64,000 nucleotides of DNA from G963708325 sp963708325 (GCA_963708325.1 OY970203.1:186001-250000); one strand, 5' to 3'; counted from the first letter of the stretch, positions 50,715-60,778 are shown. Made by a program: numbers and translations. Notes: generated by a model not told the origin, from the sequence alone.

Positions 50715-51107
50715 CTACTGCTCGGCCAGCATCTTCCTGTACGCGGCGGCGTCCATCAGCGAGTCTGCCTCGCCGGCGTCGGAAAGCTTCACGCGGACCA
50801 GCCAGCCGCGACCGTAGGGGTCGTCGTTGATCGCCTCGGGCCCATCGCCCAATCCCTCGTTGACCTCGGTGATCTCGCCCGACATCGGGGCGAAGACGTC
50901 GGAGACCGCCTTCACCGACTCCACCTCCGCGTAGGGCTCGTCCTTGTTGAGCTCGGCGCCGACCTGCGGCGGGTCGTAGAAGACGACCTCGCCGAGGGCA
51001 TCCTGCGCGTACCAGGTGACGCCGAAGGTGGCTTCGCCGCCCTCGACGCGCGCCCAGTCGTGCTCGGGGTGGTAGAGCAGATCATCAGGATAGGTCTCGT
51101 CAGCCAT
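50715..51107 (-). CDS. gcvH: Glycine cleavage system H protein
   Basis: 130 residues, the lipoyl carrier. The lipoylated Lys is in VESVKAVSDVFAP (about 63-75), flanked by LGEVVFYDPPQVGAEL and GEITEVNEGL. WLVRVKLSD completes the lipoyl domain. Its start overlaps the gcvT stop by 8 nt. Confidence 0.95.
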   Translation of the reverse strand: MADETYPDDLLYHPEHDWARVEGGEATFGVTWYAQDALGEVVFYDPPQVGAELNKDEPYAEVESVKAVSDVFAPMSGEITEVNEGLGDGPEAINDDPYGRGWLVRVKLSDAGEADSLMDAAAYRKMLAEQ

Positions 51108-52191
51108 CGTCCTCCTTTGCGTAGAGCGGCTTCGTCGCGACGCGAGCGGGGCGGCGCTTGCCGCGCACGTCGATCTCGATCTCGGTCCCGGGCTCGGCCA
51201 GCTCGGAGCGCAGGTAGCCCATGCCGATCCCGACCGCCAGCGACGGAGACATCGTCCCGCTCGTCACCTCGCCGGCGCGGTTCCCTCCGACCATCACCGG
51301 GTTGCCCCGGCGGGGGATGCCGGCCGCGGTCAGCCTGAACGGGGCGAGCCGCTCCGCCGGGCCGGCGGCGCGCACGGCGGCGATCGCCTCGGCGCCGATG
51401 AAGCCGGTCTGCTCCTTGCAGCACCAGCCGAGGCCGCCCTCGATCGGAGTCCGCTCGGTGGAGAGGTCGTTGCCGTAGAGGTGGAAGCAGACCTCCAGCC
51501 GCAGCGTGTCGCGCGCCCCGAGCCCGGCCGGCTCGACGCCGGCCGCGAGCAGCCGCCGCCACAGCTCCGGCGCGGCCGCCGGGCCGATCAGCACCTCGAC
51601 ACCGTCCTCGCCGGTGTAGCCGGTGCCGCAGACGAGCGCGGCGGCGCCGCAGACCTCGAGCGGCGCCGCCCGCATCCGCGACGGCAGCTCGCCGTCGGCG
51701 AGCGGGGACAGCGCGGCGCGCGCGGCCGGGCCCTGCACGGCCAGCATCGCGTAGTCCGCCGCGGCGTCGCGGACCTCGGCGTCGAAGGCGGCGGCCTGCT
51801 CGGCGAACCAGGCGAGGTCGCGCTCGTGGTTGGCGGCGTTCGTGACCGTGAGGAAGCGGTCCGGCGCGAGCCTGTAGGTGAAGAGGTCGTCGAGGACGCC
51901 GCCGTCCTCGCGGCACAGGCAGGAGTACTGCGCCCCGCCGACCGCGATCTTCGAGACGTCGTTGGACAGCAGCCGCTGCAGCAGCGCCTCGGCCTGCGGC
52001 CCCGACGTCTCGATCTCGCCCATGTGGGAGACGTCGAAGACCCCGGCCGCCGCGCGCACCGCGAGGTGCTCCTCGCGGATGCCGCGGTAGGAGACCGGCA
52101 TCTCGAAGCCGGCGAACGGGGCCATCCTGGCGCCGGCGGCGAGGTGGGAGTCGTGCAGGGGCGTCTGCTTGAGGGCGGCCGTTGCCTCCAC
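51100..52191 (-). CDS. gcvT: Glycine cleavage system T protein (aminomethyltransferase)
   Basis: 363 residues. KQTPLHDSHLAAGARMAPFAGFEMPVSY is the family N-terminus; GVFDVSHMGEIETSG, CGTGYTGEDGVEVL and GLGARDTLRLEVCFHLYGNDL follow. It releases ammonia and makes methylene-THF. The first codon is a GTG at 52191 inside a hairpin (52184-52203), with no obvious Shine-Dalgarno. It is the first gene of the gcv operon, 54 nt downstream of ftsZ. No glycine riboswitch fits in that gap. Confidence 0.93.
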   Translation of the reverse strand: MEATAALKQTPLHDSHLAAGARMAPFAGFEMPVSYRGIREEHLAVRAAAGVFDVSHMGEIETSGPQAEALLQRLLSNDVSKIAVGGAQYSCLCREDGGVLDDLFTYRLAPDRFLTVTNAANHERDLAWFAEQAAAFDAEVRDAAADYAMLAVQGPAARAALSPLADGELPSRMRAAPLEVCGAAALVCGTGYTGEDGVEVLIGPAAAPELWRRLLAAGVEPAGLGARDTLRLEVCFHLYGNDLSTERTPIEGGLGWCCKEQTGFIGAEAIAAVRAAGPAERLAPFRLTAAGIPRRGNPVMVGGNRAGEVTSGTMSPSLAVGIGMGYLRSELAEPGTEIEIDVRGKRRPARVATKPLYAKEDDG

Positions 52192-52203
52192 GCCCGTGGA
52201 GGC
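52184..52203 (-). promoter_or_regulatory. Hairpin covering the gcvT start codon
   Basis: GCCTCCAC-GGGC-GTGGAGGC on the minus strand: an 8-bp perfect stem with a 4-nt loop. The gcvT GTG initiation codon is the first three bases of the 3' arm, so folding would block translation. Confidence 0.45.
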
Positions 52204-52211
52204 TAGCCGAC

Positions 52212-52232
52212 GCCGCCCGGGCCCCCGGCGGC
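52212..52232 (-). terminator. GC-rich hairpin after ftsZ
   Basis: GCCGCC-9 nt-GGCGGC stem between the ftsZ stop and gcvT. No T-tract follows, so termination would be partial at best; it may instead separate ftsZ and gcv expression. Confidence 0.35.
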
Positions 52233-52245
52233 CGGGACCGAACCC

Positions 52246-53322
52246 CTATCGGTCCTTCAGGAAGCTCGGGACGTCGATCTCGTCCTCGCGCACCTCGAGC
52301 GACCGCAGGTCGCGATCGCCGCGGGTCACGCGTGGCCGGTGGCGGCGGCGAAGCTCCTCGGGCCGCCGCGCGACCAGCTCGGTCCCCTCGAAGCCGGTGG
52401 CGATCACCGTCACCCGCACCTCGTCGCCGAGGCTGGGGTCGACGACGGCGCCGAAGATGATGTTGGCCTCCTTGTCGGTGGCGCCGGTGACCACCTCGGC
52501 GGCCTCGTTGACCTCGAACAGGCCGAGGTCCTCGCCGCCGGTGACGTTGAGCAGCATCCCGGTCGCCCCCTCGACGGACTCCTCGAGCAGCGGCGAGGAG
52601 ATCGCGTTCTTGGCCGCCTCCTCGGCGCGGTTCTCGCCGGATGCGGTGCCGATCCCCATCAGCGCCGAGCCCGCCGACTTCATGATCGTGGAGACGTCGG
52701 CGAAGTCGAGGTTGATCAGCCCGGGGACGGTGATCAGGTCGGTGATCCCCTGCACCCCCTGGCGGAGGATGTTGTCGGCCTCGCGGAACGCCTCGCGCAG
52801 GCTGGTTCGGCGCTCGACCACGTGCAGCAGCTTCTCGTTGGGAACGATGATCAGGGCGTCGACCTGCTTGCGCAGCATCTCGATCCCCTCGGTCGCCTGC
52901 TCCATCCGGTGGCGGCCCTCGAACTCGAACGGCTTGGTGACGGCACCGACGGTGAGGGCGCCGATCTCCTCCTTGGCGATCTCGGCGATCACCGGAGCCG
53001 AGCCGGTGCCCGTGCCCCCGCCCTCGCCGGCCGTGACGAAGACCATGTCGGCGCCCTTCAGTGCCTCCTTGATCTCGTCGCGGCTCTCCGCCGCCGCGCC
53101 GGCGCCCACCTCGGGGTTGCCGCCCGCTCCCAGCCCGCGCGTGAGCTGGTGGCCGATCGCGAGCTTGATGTCCGCGTCGCAGGCCTGCAGGGCCTGGGCG
53201 TCGGTGTTGACGGCGACGAACTCCACGCCCTTCAGCCCGGCGTCCACCATGCGGCTGACGGCATTGGTGCCGCCGCCGCCGCAGCCGACGACCTTGATCA
53301 CCGCTAGATAGGAGGACTCCAT
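52246..53322 (-). CDS. ftsZ: Cell division protein FtsZ
   Basis: 358 residues. The tubulin signature GGGTGTGSAPV, N-terminal VIKVVGCGGGGTNAVSRM, T7 loop region LINLDFADVSTIMKSAGSA, and a C-terminal conserved tail EIDVPSFLKDR for membrane-anchor and partner binding are all present. The C-terminal linker is short (about 25 residues). FtsZ forms the division ring. It has its own promoter (53407-53435) and a 78-nt leader. No ftsA or sepF is adjacent, so the membrane tether is encoded elsewhere. Confidence 0.97.
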   Translation of the reverse strand: MESSYLAVIKVVGCGGGGTNAVSRMVDAGLKGVEFVAVNTDAQALQACDADIKLAIGHQLTRGLGAGGNPEVGAGAAAESRDEIKEALKGADMVFVTAGEGGGTGTGSAPVIAEIAKEEIGALTVGAVTKPFEFEGRHRMEQATEGIEMLRKQVDALIIVPNEKLLHVVERRTSLREAFREADNILRQGVQGITDLITVPGLINLDFADVSTIMKSAGSALMGIGTASGENRAEEAAKNAISSPLLEESVEGATGMLLNVTGGEDLGLFEVNEAAEVVTGATDKEANIIFGAVVDPSLGDEVRVTVIATGFEGTELVARRPEELRRRHRPRVTRGDRDLRSLEVREDEIDVPSFLKDR

Positions 53323-53406
53323 TGGCTGTGTGAGATGCGAGTCGAGGGGGCAGGCCTTCAGCCGGGCTTCAGGGTTGCCTGGGCGTTATGCCTGCAAACG
53401 AGGTCG

Positions 53407-53435
53407 AAAGTAGGGGATTATCGGGCCCTTGTCAA
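53407..53435 (-). promoter_or_regulatory. Housekeeping sigma promoter of ftsZ
   Basis: TTGACA (53430-53435), 17-nt spacer, TACTTT (53407-53412) on the minus strand. The -35 is perfect consensus. It gives a leader of about 75-80 nt and lies in the 240-nt gap after ftsQ. Upstream on the plus strand, TCTCGACCT occurs twice 31 bp apart (near 53466 and 53497), possibly regulator sites. Confidence 0.8.
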
Positions 53436-53562
53436 CGCCTCACAATAGATCGTGCAAGCGCGATTTCTCGACCTTGGGTTGAGACTTTGGACACTCTCGA
53501 CCTGTGATCGAGGGTTGCCCTTGGGGGCCTTTTCCCCGCTATGGCGGCGTCGCGGACAAGTC

Positions 53563-54335
53563 TCAGGGTGAGGTCGCGACAGGCGCCGAAACGCCCGTTC
53601 CGCCCACCGCCGGGCGCTCCGGCACGGTCAGATCGATGTAGGTGAGCTGGTCGATGCGGGGGTCGGAGAGCACCCGGGCCGCCGCCTCCCACTTGGCCGC
53701 GGCCCGCTGCGCGGTGCCGAAATCAAGCCGCAGGCCGTCGTCTAGCCGTACGCTGACGCCGCCGGAGTCGGCCCGGCTGCTCCGCACGCGCGGACGCAGG
53801 GCCGGCGGCGCCGCGCCCAGCACGAGCGCCTGGTCGAGCGCGTCGCCGCGCAGCACGCGGCCGCCGGGGAAGGCGCCGGTGGTGATCCGCGGCAGGCCGT
53901 CCGGCGCCGCGATCCCGGCGAGCACGGCGCCGTCGGGGGCGATCGGCACGGTGCGGCCCTGCGCCGCGATCACCGCGGAGGGCGGTTGCTCGGTGACGTG
54001 GATCGTGAGGCCGTGCGGAAGGTGGCGGTCGACGCTGAGCGATCTCACGGTCGGATACGGACGGGCGGCGCCACGCAGCGCGTCCATCCGCACGTGCAGC
54101 GTCGTCATCTCCAGCGCCGCGCCCTTCAGCGCCAGCCGCACCCGGGTCGCGTTGTCGGCGCTGAGGCCGTCGACCTTGACGCTTCGAACCGCGAACAGCG
54201 ACGAGTCGCGCAGCCAGAAGCGGTAGCCGCCGGCCAGCACCGCGCCGACGGCCAGCAGCGCCAGGGCGCGGCGCCCCCAGCGGCGCGACGCGGCGAGGCC
54301 GAAGGCGCGCAGCGGCAGGGCGAGCACCTGGGCCA

Positions 54336-54336
<1 letters not shown>
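53563..54336 (-). CDS. ftsQ: Cell division protein FtsQ (POTRA domain)
   Basis: 257 residues. A short cytoplasmic part, one transmembrane helix (about 20-40), then a POTRA domain (FAVRSVKVDGLSADNATRVRLAL) and an FtsQ C-terminal domain (RSLSVDRHLPHGLTIHVTEQPPSAVI). FtsQ scaffolds FtsB/FtsL and the septal synthase. Its ATG overlaps the murB stop by 1 nt (TGATG). It ends the mur operon; ftsZ follows with its own promoter. Confidence 0.9.
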
Positions 54337-55261
<925 letters not shown>

Positions 55262-55265
<4 letters not shown>

Positions 55266-56593
55266 CGCCCCTCCCCGTCGCCGCCGTCCTCCGCGACCAG
55301 CGCGTCGGCGAGCCGGAAGACATCCCCGGCGCCCAGCGTGACGAGGACGTCGCCTTCGCCGAGCCGGCCGGCCAGCGCGCGCCGCGCCTGCTCGACGTCC
55401 GGCAGCCACCACACGGGCCGCCCGCCGCAGCGGTCCGCCGCCGCCTCGGCCACCAGGCGCCCGCTGACGCCCTCCAACTCCCCTACGGGCTCCTCGCGCG
55501 CCGGGTACACCTCGAGCACGGCGACCTCGTCGGCGAGCGCCAGGGCGGCGCCGAACTCCTGCGCCAGCGCCCTGGTGCGCGAGTAGAGGTGCGGCTGGAA
55601 GACCGCGATCAGTCTTCCGGGGGCGAGCTCGCGAGCGGCGCGGAGGGCCGCCCTCACCTCGGTCGGATGATGGGCGTAGTCGTCGTAGACGAGGGCGCCG
55701 TCGCGGCGTCCCTTCAACTCCAGCCGCCGCGAGACGCCGGGGAAATCGGCCAGGGCGGCAGCCGCGGCGTCGACGTCGGCGCCGGCCAGGTCGAGGCCCG
55801 CCAGGGCGGCCAGGGCGTTGAGCAGGTTGTGTGCTCCCGGGATCCCCAGGTCGGGCGCCGGCGGGCCGCCCGGCAGGCCGATCCCGAACCGGATCGTCCG
55901 CGGCGCGATCCCGGCGAGCCGATCGAGGCTCGGGTCGGCGGCCACCGCCGCGCCGGAGGCGGGCTCGAGGAAGCGCTCGAACGCCTCGAGCAGCTCCGCC
56001 CGCGACGCCCAGCGCGAGTGGTGGTCGAGCTCGACGTTGGTCACCACGGCGACCTCGGGGCGAAGGCGGAGGAAGCTGGCGTCGCTCTCGTCGGCCTCCG
56101 CGACGATCCACTCGCCGGCACCCCAGGCTGCGTTCGCCGCCTCCCCGCCGGGGCCGGCGCCGGGAAGCTCCCCGCCGAGAACGAAGGCGGGGTCGGCGCC
56201 CGCGGCCCGCAGCGCGAACGCCGCCATCGCCGTCGTCGTCGTTTTGCCGTGCGTCCCGGAGACCGCCAGCAGGCGCTTTGCCTCGCAGACCTCGGCCAGC
56301 AGCTCGCCGCGGTGAATGACCCGCTGGCCGTGCTGGCGGGCGGCGGCCAGCTCCGGATTGTCCTCGCCGATCGCGGTCGAGACGACGACCTCGGCGTCCG
56401 CCGGCAGCGCCGCGGCGTCGTGGCCGATCCGCGGCTCCAGCCCGGCGTCGCGAAGGCGCTGGAGATAGCTCGACTCGGCGCGATCGCTGCCGGTCACCTC
56501 GGCGCCGCGGGCGCGGGCGATCAGCGCCAGTCCGCTCATGCCGGCGCCGCCGATCGCGATGAAGTGGAGCTTTCGCCCGCCCCAGTCGCTCAT
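55262..56593 (-). CDS. murC: UDP-N-acetylmuramate-L-alanine ligase
   Basis: 443 residues. FIAIGGAGMSGLALIARARG (UDP-binding), the P-loop VSGTHGKTTTTAM, ADESDASFLRLRPEVAVVTN, and GALVYDDYAHHPTEVRAALRA in the C-terminal domain. It adds L-Ala to UDP-MurNAc. It starts 33 nt after murG and is coupled to murB. Confidence 0.96.
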
Positions 56594-56626
56594 CCGCTGG
56601 ACCGTCCCTGTGCGCGGGGCCGTGGA

Positions 56627-57703
56627 TCAGCCATCTGCCGCGCGCAGGATCTCATCGGCGATCCGGTCGGCGGCGTCCGGTCGCGCGATCGCGCGAGCCG
56701 CCGCCGCCATCCGCTCGAGGCGGGCGGGATCGCCGATCAGCTCCGTCACCGCCCGGGACAGCGCCGCCGCGTCGAGCAGCGAGTCCGGGATCACCTCGGC
56801 CGCGCCGGCCTCCCGCATCCAGGCGGCGTTGGCGGTCTGGTGGTCGGCCGTGGCGTGGGGATAGGGGACCAGCAGGGCGGGGCGGCCGGCCGCCGCGATC
56901 TCGAAGATCGAGCCGCCCGCGCGGGCGAGCACGAGGTCGGAGGCGGCCAGCGGCTCTCCCAGGTGGGGCTCGTACTCGAGCAGCGTGTAGCCGCCGGGAT
57001 CGCCGGCGGCGGCCAGGCGCCGGCGGAGCTCGCCGAAGTCGCGCCGCCCGGAGATGTGGATCACGTCGAAGTCGCGGGCGCCGGCGAACGCCTCGACCGC
57101 GCACAGGTTCAGCGAGCGCGCCCCCTGGCTGCCCCCGAACACCAGCAGGCAGCGGCCGTCGGGCGCGATCCCGAACCGGCTTCGCGCCGCGGCGCGGTCG
57201 GCGCGCAGCACCGCCGCCGGCACGGGGCGGCCGGTGACCAGGTAGTGGGGGCCCTCGCAGCCCGGGATCGCGAAGGCGAGGCAGACCCGCCGCGCCCGCG
57301 GCGCCAGCAGACGGTTGGCGAGCCCGAGGTGGCTGTCGGCCTCGGTCAGAACGAGCGGCACCGCCGCCGTCACCGCCGCCAGCCCGACCGGCCCGGCCAC
57401 GTAGCCGCCACCGCCCATCACCGCGTCGGCGCCGCGCCGGCGCAGCAGCCGCCGCGCCGCCGGCACCGCGGCGGCCGCCCGGAACGCGGCCGCGGCCGCC
57501 CGCAGCGGGTTGCGGCGGTCGAGCCCGCTCACCCGCAGGAATTCGATCTCGTATCCCGCCGCCGGCACCAGCTCGGCTTCAGCCCGCGCGGCGGTCCCCG
57601 CGAACGAGACCTCCGCGCCTCTAGCCCGCAGCGCGTCGGCGACGGCTATCGCGGGCACGACGTGCCCCGCGGTTCCGCCCGCCGCTATCACGACCTTTGC
57701 CAC
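56627..57703 (-). CDS. murG: UDP-GlcNAc:lipid I GlcNAc transferase MurG
   Basis: 358 residues, GT28. The N-terminal membrane-associated loop VVIAAGGTAGHVVPAIAVADAL, GGGGYVAGPVGLAAV and LTEADSHLGLANRLLAPRARRV, and the C-terminal donor site FGGSQGARSLNLCAVE and RAGGSIFEIAAAGRPALLVPYPHATADHQ. It makes lipid II. GTG at 57703 gives the normal AKVVIAAGG start, which means an 83-nt overlap with the ftsW C-terminus. ATG at 57733 is an alternative. Confidence 0.95.
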   Translation of the reverse strand: MAKVVIAAGGTAGHVVPAIAVADALRARGAEVSFAGTAARAEAELVPAAGYEIEFLRVSGLDRRNPLRAAAAAFRAAAAVPAARRLLRRRGADAVMGGGGYVAGPVGLAAVTAAVPLVLTEADSHLGLANRLLAPRARRVCLAFAIPGCEGPHYLVTGRPVPAAVLRADRAAARSRFGIAPDGRCLLVFGGSQGARSLNLCAVEAFAGARDFDVIHISGRRDFGELRRRLAAAGDPGGYTLLEYEPHLGEPLAASDLVLARAGGSIFEIAAAGRPALLVPYPHATADHQTANAAWMREAGAAEVIPDSLLDAAALSRAVTELIGDPARLERMAAAARAIARPDAADRIADEILRAADG

Positions 57704-59051
57704 GACTCTCGCTCTTTCTCCTTCCCGGAGCATCTTCGCGTCGCGCCGCGCGCGGCGCGCGGCGGCCGCCCGGCCTGCCGCCGCCGTCGACGACGCGCAG
57801 CCTCGTTGCCCGCCTTCGGGCAGCCGCCGTCCGGCCGCCCGAGGGAGCGCGCGCCTTCGCCCGCGCGCTCGCGCGGCCCGAGCGCCGCCGGCGCGCCGGC
57901 GCGCTCGCCGCGGCCGCGGAGCCGCCGCCCGCCACGTTCAGGATCAGCCCTGCCGACGCCATCATCACCAGCAAACTGCTGTTGCCATAGGAGACGAACG
58001 GCAGGGGGACGCCTGTCAGGGGCGCCAGCCCCATCACCGCGAACAGGTTGATCACCGCCTGTATCAGGACCAGCGAGGTGAGCCCGGCGGCGAGCAACTT
58101 CTCATAGCGGTCGCGCCCTAGCTGGGCGGTGCGGAACCCGGCGAAGCCGAACAGCGAGAACAGGCCGACGAGCACCGTGATCCCGAGCAGCCCGATCTCC
58201 TCGCCGATCACGGCGGCGATCATGTCGGTGTGGGCCTCGGGGAGGTAGAAGACCTTCTGCACGCTCTCCCCCAGCCCGACGCCGGTCAGGCCGCCGGACC
58301 CCAGCGCGATCTGCGCCTGGATCGCCTGGAAGCCTGAGCCCCCGGCGTCGGCGCCGGGGTGCAGGAAGCCGGTGAGGCGGTCGCGGCGGTAGGGCTCGAG
58401 GGTGATCGCGATCAGCACCGCGACCGCGATCAGCCCCGCGACCAGCATCAGGTGGCGAAACCGCGCCCCCCCGGCCACCAGCACCGCGGCCACCGCGAAG
58501 ACCGAGACGATCGCCGTGCCGAGGTCGGGCTCGAGCACGATCAGGCCGCCGGCGAGCCCGACCACCATCAGGTAGGGGAGCATCGCCCGCACGCTGGCGA
58601 CGGTGCGCGGCTTGGCCGCCAGCAGGTGGGCGCCGTAGAGGACCAGCGAGAGCTTGGCGAGCTCGGACGGCTGGATCTGGAAGGGGCCGGCGCCGATCCA
58701 GCGGCGGGCGCCGTTCGCGCCTACCCCGATTCCCGGGACCAGGACGACGACCAGCAGGACCAGCGAGACGAGCACGAGCAGCGGCGTGATCGCCCGCACG
58801 GCGCGCACCCCGCGGGCCGACAGCGTCCGCATCAGCAGCAGCCCGACGATCGCGTAGACCACGGTGCGCTTGAAGTAGTAGGCGCCGTCGCCGCTGCCGC
58901 CGAGCAGGGAGGTCGGCGCGCTGGCGCTGAACACCATCACCGCCCCGAAGGCGAGCAGGCAGAGGGTCGCCGTCAGCAGCAGCTTGTACTCGGTGGTCTG
59001 GTTGCCGGCGGCCGCCCGACTGCGCATCCGGTACGACTTCGACACGAACAT
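57621..59051 (-). CDS. ftsW: Lipid II polymerase FtsW (SEDS) with a long basic C-terminal tail
   Basis: 476 residues. Ten or so transmembrane segments; SEDS motifs are TTEYKLLLTATLCLLAFG, NGARRWIGAGPFQIQPSELAKL, VLEPDLGTAIVS, and near the end PLPFVSYGNSSLLVMMASAG. After the last helix about 105 residues are Arg/Ala/Gly-rich (RRRRSGRASARAKARAP ... RRARDSRRRRAAG), with low sequence complexity, and their final 27 codons overlap murG. Such a tail may be a cytoplasmic interaction region, but it is poorly conserved in kind. ATG 59051 is chosen because upstream codons lie in the palindrome; ATG 59027 is also possible. Confidence 0.9.
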   Translation of the reverse strand: MFVSKSYRMRSRAAAGNQTTEYKLLLTATLCLLAFGAVMVFSASAPTSLLGGSGDGAYYFKRTVVYAIVGLLLMRTLSARGVRAVRAITPLLVLVSLVLLVVVLVPGIGVGANGARRWIGAGPFQIQPSELAKLSLVLYGAHLLAAKPRTVASVRAMLPYLMVVGLAGGLIVLEPDLGTAIVSVFAVAAVLVAGGARFRHLMLVAGLIAVAVLIAITLEPYRRDRLTGFLHPGADAGGSGFQAIQAQIALGSGGLTGVGLGESVQKVFYLPEAHTDMIAAVIGEEIGLLGITVLVGLFSLFGFAGFRTAQLGRDRYEKLLAAGLTSLVLIQAVINLFAVMGLAPLTGVPLPFVSYGNSSLLVMMASAGLILNVAGGGSAAAASAPARRRRSGRASARAKARAPSGGRTAAARRRATRLRVVDGGGRPGGRRAPRAARREDAPGRRKSESRGKGRDSGGRNRGARRARDSRRRRAAG

Positions 59052-59074
59052 CGCCAAGCCTGCGCTTGGGGGCT

Positions 59075-59167
59075 GGGCGGGCGGCCGGCGTCGTGCCGCA
59101 GGGGTACCCACTCGGTACCCGGCCGGGTACCGATGGGTACCCGCGGCCCGATGCCGGCCGCCCGCCC
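59075..59167. repeat. 93-bp near-perfect palindrome between murD and ftsW
   Basis: Outer arms GGGCGGGCGGCCGGC (59075-59089) and its reverse complement (59153-59167) are perfect over 15 bp. The core CGGTACCCGGCCGGGTACCG (59113-59132) is a perfect 20-bp palindrome flanked by GGGTACCC on each side (59102-59109, 59135-59142). The linking segments pair with few mismatches. A further 6-bp hairpin CCAAGC-4 nt-GCTTGG lies at 59054-59069, next to the ftsW ATG. The whole 143-nt gap can fold into one long stem in RNA. Confidence 0.85.
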
Positions 59168-59194
59168 CGACGCCGGCCGGCCGTCCCCAAACGC

Positions 59195-60589
59195 TTAAGT
59201 GAGCGCCTCGACGATCTCGCGGAAGTGGTCGCCGCGCTGCTCGAAGTCGGCGTATGCGTCGAAGCTTGCGCAGGCCGGCGACAGCAGCACGACGTCCCCG
59301 GGATCGGCGTCCGCGGCGGCGGCGCGGACGGCGTGCTCGAGGTCGTCGCAGCGGCGCAGCGGAACTCCCACCTTCGCCGCCTCGGAAAGGTCGGCGGCGA
59401 TCTCGTCCGCCGCCTCCCCGATCAGGTAGGCGGCGCGGGCGTGGGCGATCACCGGATCGCCGAGGGCGGAGTAACGCTCGTCCTTGCCGCGGCCTCCGAG
59501 GATCGCGTGGACGGGGCGGTCGAAGGCCTCGATCGCCGCCCGCGCGGCGGCCACGTTCGTGGCCTTGGAGTCGTTGACGTAGAGCACGCCGCCGACCTCC
59601 CGGACGCGCTCGAGCCGGTGCGGCACCCCCTCGAACGTGCGCAGGCCCTCGGCGATCGCCTCGACGTCGAGGTTCGCGTCCAGCGCCGCGGCGGCGGCTG
59701 CCAACGCGTTCTCGACGTTGTGCGAGCCCAACAGGCGAAGCTCACCCACCTCGACCAGCGGGCGGTCCCGCCAGAAGATCGTGCCGGCGGAAAGCGCCAC
59801 CTCGCAGTCGGGTTCGGGCAGCGTCCGCGCCGAGCGCTGCTCCGGCCGCGACCCGCAGAACGCGACGCGGCGGGCGCAGCCGCCGAGGTCGCGCCCGGCG
59901 AGCGCCGGCTCGTCGCCGTTGTACACGGCCGTGTCCTCGTTGGCCTGGCGGGCGAAGATGCGCAGCTTGGCCGCCAGGTAGGCGTCGAGACTGTGATGGC
60001 GATCGAGGTGGTCGGGCGCGAGGTTGAGCAGGACGGCGCATTCCGGCGCGAACGCGTCGGCGTCCTCGAGCTGGAAGCTCGAGCACTCGCAGATCACGGT
60101 GGCCTCGACGTCCACCTTCGCTACGAGAGCGGAGAGCGGCGCTCCGACGTTTCCGGCCACCGCGACGGGCTCGCCGGCGGTGCGGAAGATGTGTCCGATC
60201 AGCTCGACTGTCGTCGTCTTCCCGTTGGTCCCGGTGACGGCGACGAAGCGGTTCGGCAGCGCCCGCCAGGCCAGCTCCAGCTCGCCGATCACGGCGAGCC
60301 CGCGCTCGCGCGCGGCCGCGACCGCCGGCGCGTCGGTGGGGACGCCGGGGCTCTTCACCAGGGTGCGCGCGCCCTCGAGCAGCTGCAGCCCGTCGCTTTC
60401 GAGCCAGACGCCGATGCCGTCGGCCTCCAGGCCGGCGGCCCCGCTCGGCGCAGCGGAATCGCAGCCGCGTACCTCCGCGCCGCGAGCGGCCAGCATTCGC
60501 GCAGCGGCGGCCCCCGACCGGGCGAGCCCGATGACGACGAAGGGGCCGGGCGGAAGCGGCGGTCTCGGCCTGGAAGGGGACGCTTTCAC
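59195..60589 (-). CDS. murD: UDP-N-acetylmuramoylalanine-D-glutamate ligase
   Basis: 464 residues. VVIGLARSGAAAARMLAARGAE (UDP binding), the P-loop VTGTNGKTTTVELIGH, ECSSFQLEDADAF, LAPDHLDRHHSLDAY and LGGRGKDERYSAL, ending NDSKATN in the C-terminal domain. It adds D-Glu. A GTG at 60589 starts VKASPSRPRPPLPPGPFVV; longer starts are possible. The 189-nt gap to mraY holds no confident gene. Confidence 0.94.
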   Translation of the reverse strand: MKASPSRPRPPLPPGPFVVIGLARSGAAAARMLAARGAEVRGCDSAAPSGAAGLEADGIGVWLESDGLQLLEGARTLVKSPGVPTDAPAVAAARERGLAVIGELELAWRALPNRFVAVTGTNGKTTTVELIGHIFRTAGEPVAVAGNVGAPLSALVAKVDVEATVICECSSFQLEDADAFAPECAVLLNLAPDHLDRHHSLDAYLAAKLRIFARQANEDTAVYNGDEPALAGRDLGGCARRVAFCGSRPEQRSARTLPEPDCEVALSAGTIFWRDRPLVEVGELRLLGSHNVENALAAAAAALDANLDVEAIAEGLRTFEGVPHRLERVREVGGVLYVNDSKATNVAAARAAIEAFDRPVHAILGGRGKDERYSALGDPVIAHARAAYLIGEAADEIAADLSEAAKVGVPLRRCDDLEHAVRAAAADADPGDVVLLSPACASFDAYADFEQRGDHFREIVEALT

Positions 60590-60778
60590 GCCGCTAGTTT
60601 CGCGCTCGCGCCGCGGTTGACCTGCGCCGGATCGGCTCGCGTAGGCTGCCGCGGTGAGCACCGGCTCCAACAGCGGGGGCTCGGCAGTCGCCGCCGACGG
60701 TCGGAACCGAGGGCGGCTTGACCGCGACGCTCGCGATCGGCGACTCGGTGGAGGTCTGTCCCCTGGCCCCGGGCTGAC

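Noticed and set aside
52192..52245. Glycine riboswitch in front of gcvT
   Set aside because: The 54-nt gap to ftsZ is too short for the tandem aptamer; only the two hairpins are present.
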